Below are positions 16,870-18,924 of a DNA stretch of 18,924 nucleotides, piece after piece. Within the stretch, counting starts at the first letter, position 1; the number at the start of each line of letters is the position of its first letter. The notes below the pieces were generated by a model. It ran no database searches and had not been told where the DNA came from. It saw only the letters and a program-made list of their open reading frames with translations. The stretch comes from an uncultured Lysobacterales bacterium (GTDB lineage: Bacteria; Pseudomonadota; Gammaproteobacteria; Xanthomonadales; SZUA-36): the NCBI GenBank assembly GCA_937995275.1, contig CALKKN010000164.1, forward strand, positions 1-18,924. The letters run 5' to 3'. A program made the position numbers and the translations under genes.

Positions 16870-17283
16870 AGACAGAATTTGCTTAACAGCATCGTGCGGC
16901 CGATGCCGCTGCTGGATCGGAAGGCTATTGGGTTCTTGTTTGCAGACTTGTATGAATAGTCTGGCGAAGAAGTAGCGGCTGTTACCGCATATTTAAGTAT
17001 AGATTACGGCAGCATTTACTGCGATTTGATGCATGCTCGGAGAAACTATTCTGAGTTCTTAATTGGGTGGGAAACGGCTATAAGGCACCCAGCCAAGCTA
17101 ATGGCTGCTTCTCGGCGGAAAGCAGAACCTATTTGAGGCCATATCTTGGTTGCGGTAATGACTGCTCCCGGCCAGGAGCGGCCATTCGCATGCCACGATC
17201 CAGTTCTCCTGTCAGTTGAAAATACTAGCTTAGAAGCTGGACCAGTTTTTTCAGGCTAGGTTAGACCAGTTAAGGCGCACCAG
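16870..17283. other. Lower-GC non-coding stretch with degenerate repeats
   Basis: About 410 bases without a convincing ORF on either strand; composition is clearly lower in GC than the backbone. Two related segments, 17099-17116 and 17156-17172, share TAATGrCTGCTyC and the following CGGC. Each begins a short imperfect palindrome: CTGCTT/AAGCAG (17105-17124) and GCTCC/GGAGC (17164-17179). GACCAGTT also recurs in 17240-17272. Confidence 0.45.
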
Positions 17284-17502
17284 TCATAATTCTCCATTCT
17301 TAGCCTTCTTGAGGTCCACTAAAATGGATGATGCGATTACAAAAATATTCAGCGACGGGGTGATTAAAATTAAAGCCAGAACTGTGTATCCAACATAATC
17401 GTAGTCCTTAGTTCCTGTAGTCATTACAAAAAATAAAATTACTGCCAGCAATATTCCATTTAGCGCAAGAGTGATCCATTTGATTTTCGTACCCATTTTC
17501 AT
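17284..17502 (-). CDS. Small two-helix membrane protein, unknown function
   Basis: From the ATG at 17500-17502 the product has 72 residues. An in-frame TTG at 17506-17508 would add two. A basic start (MKMGTKIKW) leads into a hydrophobic helix (ITLALNGILLAVILFFVM), a short polar loop with TKDYDYVGY, a second helix (TVLALILITPSLNIFVIASS) and a charged tail, KKAKNGEL. This suggests a hairpin in the inner membrane. No clear ribosome binding site is seen. Base composition is strongly AT-rich compared with everything to the left, which points to acquisition. I do not recognise the family. Confidence 0.6.
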   Translation of the reverse strand: MKMGTKIKWITLALNGILLAVILFFVMTTGTKDYDYVGYTVLALILITPSLNIFVIASSILVDLKKAKNGEL

Positions 17503-17708
17503 TTTCAAGGCACAATCTGCCTAACTAATAAATATCTGGCGAAAGGTTGCAGTATTTCACATACAGGCGAATTGCGTCGTGGCTTTCGTATCAGGAGTCG
17601 AAATCATGCCAGCCTTTCACGGGGCGATCCGCTGGGCGCTGGCACTCCCATTCCCGTCTTGGTGCAGTAGGCAGGCCAGGGCAATTTCTGCTTCTTGGCA
17701 CATGGCAG

Positions 17709-17744
17709 AACTCCCCTGGACATGAATCTCAGGGGAGTTTATTT
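17709..17744 (+). terminator. Terminator-like hairpin, associated gene unclear
   Basis: AACTCCCCTG (17709-17718) pairs perfectly over 10 bp with CAGGGGAGTT (17730-17739) around an 11-base loop, followed by TATTT. It has the form of an intrinsic terminator on the plus strand, but no gene ends before it. Confidence 0.5.
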
Positions 17745-17845
17745 CTCAGTTCGGCCAAGAAGAGAACTCCCGTGGTTGTTCAGCTAAGAAAGCTTGGTTC
17801 TCAATCCGGCTAGCAAAGCATCGGGGAGATAGAATTCGTTCGGGG

Positions 17846-17909
17846 ATGCCTAACCCGTGAGCCTGCTGGGCCTCACGGCCCATCGGCGGGGAACTACCCC
17901 GCCTGGCAT
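17846..17909 (+). ncRNA. Candidate three-way-junction RNA structure
   Basis: ATGCC (17846-17850) can pair with GGCAT (17905-17909). Inside are two perfect stems: CCGTGAG/CTCACGG (17855-17861 with 17872-17878, 10-base loop) and GGCGGGG/CCCCGCC (17885-17891 with 17897-17903, 5-base loop). The arrangement suggests a folded RNA or a cruciform. It matches no riboswitch class I know. There is no downstream plus-strand gene for it to control in the window, and it could instead be DNA-level structure. Confidence 0.3.
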
Positions 17910-18067
17910 TTCAACCTCTTATGGAATTACACATCGAGGAAATGGGTTTCTTTCATGCGGACGCGTTAGACATCGGGGTGACAGGCCACAGGTCGGCAGG
18001 CGAAGACCTGCACCCGCGTATCACCCCCAAAATCAGAAAATCGGGGCCTGAGTCGAATGGCCTGGAA

Positions 18068-18874
18068 CTAGGCACCCCCACCGGCTTCGCTTCCACCCCG
18101 CACGGTGAACCACCCCAGGTGTTGTTTTCGGCCGCCAGGAAAATCAACCAGAGTTATGGGAATCCCTCCCTCGGAAGCAGTCCCGATAACAGTCTGGGAG
18201 GGCGTCAGACTGGCCGTTATCATGTTTCGGCCAGGGTGAATCGAGGTGATCATCCTGTGTCCGCCAAAGAAAACCGTGAATCCCTTTTCTTCCAGCCGAC
18301 TAAAGCGGAACCAGAGTGCGGAATTCCCATTAGGCTGGGGATTGAAAGGCTCGGTCGCAACACCACTGCGCGGACCCCAGTCTTCAAGTTCCAGCAGTTT
18401 GGATTCTCGCAGACCCGCCAAAGGGTCCGAGTTGTGTTCTTCAATGGCAAGCCATCCACTGAGATACGCCAGGGCACTCAACCGGCACTCGTTGATTGAA
18501 AGCGTCCAACCGTCCAACTCGCAAAGTCGGCCGTCTCGAAAATCCTGCTCAACAGCCAGCATCGCCTGATCCGGGATGTCGGATGCACCGGTTGCCTGCA
18601 GGGCTGCCTCCAGTGTGGAACGAATGGTCTCTGCGCTGGACTCCTTCCCACGCAGTTGCTTCAGGTAGGTTTCACCGACCAGGGGCGACCATTGGCCGGA
18701 AACGATCAGTTCATCGAGGGTTTGCAGCGGTGCGGCACCAGCTATTCCGTCAGGGTTAGGGGGCGCACTGGCATTTTCCGGCAATAGCTGCCAGATACCA
18801 TACAGGCCCAGGGCACCGACTCCGATTCCGGCGGCCGCCAGCAAGTCTCGACGCTGAAGCCGGGGCGTGCTCAC
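18068..18874 (-). CDS. Tat-exported protein, probable partner of a GMC oxidoreductase
   Basis: The 268-residue product starts at GTG (18872-18874) and has a twin-arginine signal: QRRDLLAAAGIG with Arg8-Arg9, then a hydrophobic stretch to about residue 31. Residues 50-140 are helical and include QDFRDGRLCELDGWTLSINE (110-129), reminiscent of small subunits of FAD-dependent sugar or alcohol dehydrogenases. The second half has FNPQPNGNSALWFRF (177-191) and ITASLTPSQTVIG, which I cannot assign to a named domain. The start overlaps the stop of the upstream gene (GTGA), whose visible end looks like a GMC oxidoreductase. Co-export of a small subunit with its FAD enzyme is a plausible reading; the function is not established. 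Confidence 0.65.
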   Translation of the reverse strand: MSTPRLQRRDLLAAAGIGVGALGLYGIWQLLPENASAPPNPDGIAGAAPLQTLDELIVSGQWSPLVGETYLKQLRGKESSAETIRSTLEAALQATGASDIPDQAMLAVEQDFRDGRLCELDGWTLSINECRLSALAYLSGWLAIEEHNSDPLAGLRESKLLELEDWGPRSGVATEPFNPQPNGNSALWFRFSRLEEKGFTVFFGGHRMITSIHPGRNMITASLTPSQTVIGTASEGGIPITLVDFPGGRKQHLGWFTVRGGSEAGGGA

Positions 18875-18924
18875 GCCGCAGTTTCCATCAAATGGTCGGC
18901 AAGCCTCAACGTGAGGGCCACGAT
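18871..18924 (-). CDS. C-terminal end of a probable GMC-family oxidoreductase (partial)
   Basis: Only the last 17 codons lie inside the window, encoding IVALTLRLADHLMETAA before TGA. The pattern (V)ALxLRxADHL is typical of the extreme C-terminus of GMC-family FAD oxidoreductases (choline, glucose and sugar dehydrogenases), where the stretch follows the NPTLT motif. The identification rests on very few residues. Its stop overlaps the GTG of the Tat-signal protein, showing a shared operon. The rest of the gene lies to the right of the window. Confidence 0.45.
   Translation of the reverse strand: MVALTLRLADHLMETAA

Larger units (their letters stand above)
17509..18067. other. Non-coding stretch with hairpins
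   Basis: No convincing gene is found in these 560 bases. It contains a terminator-like hairpin (17709-17743) and a compact pair of hairpins inside a closing stem (17846-17909), both listed separately. AGAACTCCC(C/G)TGG occurs twice, at about 17708 and 17762. Short open frames on both strands between 17547 and 17813 lack ribosome binding sites and recognisable motifs. Confidence 0.5.

Noticed and set aside
17848..17971. Possible integron attC site (GCCTAAC at 17848 and GTTAGAC at 17965)
   Set aside because: The two heptamers fit the loose consensus and the distance is right, but the sequence between them does not form the overall imperfect palindrome required; internal hairpins pair locally instead.

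Overview
This window comes from a high-GC gammaproteobacterium. The left two thirds are a conserved chromosomal backbone, and the arrangement murJ-ribF-ileS-lspA-ispH next to a type IV minor pilin cluster resembles Pseudomonas and Xanthomonas/Chromatiales-type genomes. A REP-type inverted pair between rpmA and obgE fits the same part of the tree. The exact genus cannot be read from the sequence.

Backbone (1-12844): rplU and rpmA (ribosomal proteins L21 and L27) are followed by a terminator, a REPIN-like palindrome and obgE (ribosome-assembly GTPase). rpsT (S20) lies on the minus strand, converges on obgE through a shared hairpin terminator, and diverges from murJ (lipid II flippase). Then come ribF, ileS, lspA and ispH on the plus strand: FAD synthesis, tRNA charging, lipoprotein processing and isoprenoid synthesis. 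A glutathione S-transferase-family gene with an apparently leaderless start follows. It converges on a four-gene minus-strand minor pilin operon (pilV-pilW-pilX-pilE) in which every junction is a 4-bp stop/start overlap. A tRNA-Thr(CGT) with a strong stable-RNA promoter closes the backbone.

Accessory part (12845-18924): beyond the tRNA the content changes. A deleted IS3-family element has lost the middle of its transposase. Next are a cation diffusion facilitator with an extra C-terminal domain, a secreted parallel beta-helix protein with its own terminator, and a lower-GC stretch of about 2 kb. That stretch holds one small two-helix membrane protein, several hairpins and degenerate repeats, but no other convincing gene. 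The right edge is a minus-strand pair: the last codons of a probable GMC-type oxidoreductase, overlapping by 4 bp a Tat-exported protein that is probably its partner subunit.

No clear new defence, CRISPR or biosynthetic system is visible. The observations most worth a second look are the pilin cluster without pilY1, the short ORF overlapping the murJ start, the leaderless GST gene, the REPIN, the deleted IS3 element, the CDF with a doubled C-terminal domain, and the structured non-coding stretch at 17.5-18.0 kb.
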